Below, one piece after another: positions 8,078 through 8,769 of a stretch of DNA of 8,769 nucleotides; the stretch's first letter is position 1; every line of letters begins with the position of its first letter. Made by a program: the position numbers and the translations under genes. The notes beneath the pieces are model-generated. The model saw nothing but the letters and a program-made list of their open reading frames with translations, did no database searches and had not been told where the DNA came from. This DNA is from Firmicutes bacterium UBA1440 (GTDB lineage Bacteria; Bacillota; Clostridia; Peptostreptococcales; Anaerovoracaceae). Where the stretch lies: NCBI GenBank assembly GCA_002329565.1, contig DCTM01000047.1, forward strand, positions 2,132 through 10,900. The letters are read 5' to 3'.

Positions 8078-8094
8078 CGATTGTATTGCAATCG
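8078..8094 (+). other. Small hairpin in the aldolase leader
   Basis: CGATTG (8078-8083) and CAATCG (8089-8094) form a perfect 6-bp stem with a 5-nt loop. It lies just upstream of the AAGGAGGAG ribosome binding site (8097-8105) of the next gene. No T-run follows, so it is not a terminator. It could be an mRNA 5' stem or operator, or may be chance. In the rest of the 73-bp gap (8038-8110) I see no confident promoter. Confidence 0.35.
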
Positions 8095-8110
8095 AGAAGG
8101 AGGAGTCGAA

Positions 8111-8769
8111 ATGGCACTTGTTACAACCAAAGAAATGTTTGCGAAAGCATTAACTCAGGATTATGCTGTGGGTGCATTCAATGTGAATAACATGGAAATC
8201 ATTCAAGGCATCGTCGATGCGGCAAAAGTCGAAAACGCACCTTTGATTTTGCAGGTTTCAGCGGGAGCGCGCAAGTATGCGCGGTCGGCCTATCTTTTGA
8301 AACTCGTTGAAGCGGCGGTCATCGATTCGGGGCTTGATATTGCTTTGCATCTTGACCACGGCGAAGATTTTGAAATCTGCAAGAAGTGCGTGGACGACGG
8401 ATTCACATCGGTAATGATAGACGGATCGAAACATGATTTTCAAGATAATATCGCTCTGACGAAACAGGTGGTCGAATACGCACACGCACACGGAGTCACG
8501 GTAGAGGCCGAGCTTGGCAAATTGGCCGGAATAGAGGACAACATTAATGTCGACGCGCGCTCGGCGACATTTACGGTTCCGGAGGAGGCGGCCGAGTTCG
8601 TGGAAAAGACCGGAGTCGATTCATTGGCAATTGCAATCGGCACCAGCCACGGCGCCTATAAGTTCAAGGGCAAGCCTTACCTCGATTTCGAGAGACTGAA
8701 GGAGATCCATCGTCTGATTCCGAATACACCTCTCGTATTGCACGGTGCATCGACGGTACTGCCGGAGTT
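8111..8769 (+). CDS. fba: Class II fructose-bisphosphate aldolase (3' partial)
   Basis: This zinc-dependent enzyme interconverts fructose 1,6-bisphosphate with dihydroxyacetone phosphate and glyceraldehyde 3-phosphate in glycolysis and gluconeogenesis. ATG 8111 follows a strong AAGGAGGAG site (8097-8105). The frame runs open to the window end, giving 219 residues of an expected ~290-310. The start M-A-L-V-T-T-K-E-M-F and the segment A-F-N-V-N-N-M-E are typical of the class. H-L-D-H-G (80-84) provides the catalytic Asp82 and zinc ligand His83. E-A-E-L-G-K-L-A-G-I-E-D lies in the middle. G-T-S-H-G (177-181) gives zinc ligand His180, and L-H-G-A-S near 210-214 gives the third ligand, His211. All three metal ligands are present, so the enzyme should be active if the rest is intact. 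It lies 73 bp after pncB and may have its own promoter. Tagatose-bisphosphate aldolase is a related alternative, but the motifs favour fructose-bisphosphate. Confidence 0.95.
   Translation, partial: MALVTTKEMFAKALTQDYAVGAFNVNNMEIIQGIVDAAKVENAPLILQVSAGARKYARSAYLLKLVEAAVIDSGLDIALHLDHGEDFEICKKCVDDGFTSVMIDGSKHDFQDNIALTKQVVEYAHAHGVTVEAELGKLAGIEDNINVDARSATFTVPEEAAEFVEKTGVDSLAIAIGTSHGAYKFKGKPYLDFERLKEIHRLIPNTPLVLHGASTVLPE

Noticed and set aside
8038..8110. A riboswitch or intrinsic terminator before the aldolase gene
   Set aside because: The gap is only 73 bp, holding one 6-bp hairpin with no T-run and no recognisable aptamer. This is too little for either call.

Overview
The window reads as bacterial DNA from the Bacillota, most likely a Clostridia-type lineage. 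This rests on strong AGGAGG-type ribosome binding sites, a uvrB-uvrA pair, a Firmicutes-style long nicotinate phosphoribosyltransferase, a class II fructose-bisphosphate aldolase, and a small phasin-like helical protein of a kind common in Clostridia. I cannot name a genus from the sequence. All genes lie on the + strand.

Layout: (1) 1-968, the C-terminal part of an M1-family (gluzincin aminopeptidase-like) protein that has lost nearly all recognisable catalytic residues. (2) 969-1110, an intergenic region with a probable extended -10 promoter and two overlapping palindromes. (3) 1111-1596, a small helical phasin-like protein with an acidic tail. (4) 1597-1722, a strong GC hairpin and a second extended -10 promoter in front of uvrB. 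(5) 1723-3693 uvrB and 3712-6561 uvrA, the two damage-recognition subunits of nucleotide excision repair, 18 bp apart. (6) 6589-8037, a GTG-started nicotinate phosphoribosyltransferase (NAD salvage), 27 bp after uvrA. (7) 8111-8769, the start of a class II aldolase, cut by the window end. uvrB, uvrA and pncB look co-transcribed. The aldolase sits 73 bp further on and may or may not share that transcript.

The most striking observation is not a gene. Base composition and codon use change abruptly inside uvrB, near 2035-2040 (about residue 105). Everything upstream is very GC-rich (sampled 60-base lines of 63-85% GC, with no in-frame ATA or AGA codon seen). Everything downstream is moderate (sampled lines of 30-57%, with ATA and AGA frequent). 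The change falls in the most conserved part of the gene, and the protein remains perfectly in frame. The window therefore looks like a join between two genomic backgrounds, either a real homologous-recombination event or, quite possibly, a metagenome assembly chimera. Until that is settled, gene neighbourhoods should not be read across position ~2040.

I found no mobile element, CRISPR array, tRNA or rRNA, and no convincing new multi-gene system. The second most interesting item is the apparently inactive M1 pseudo-peptidase.
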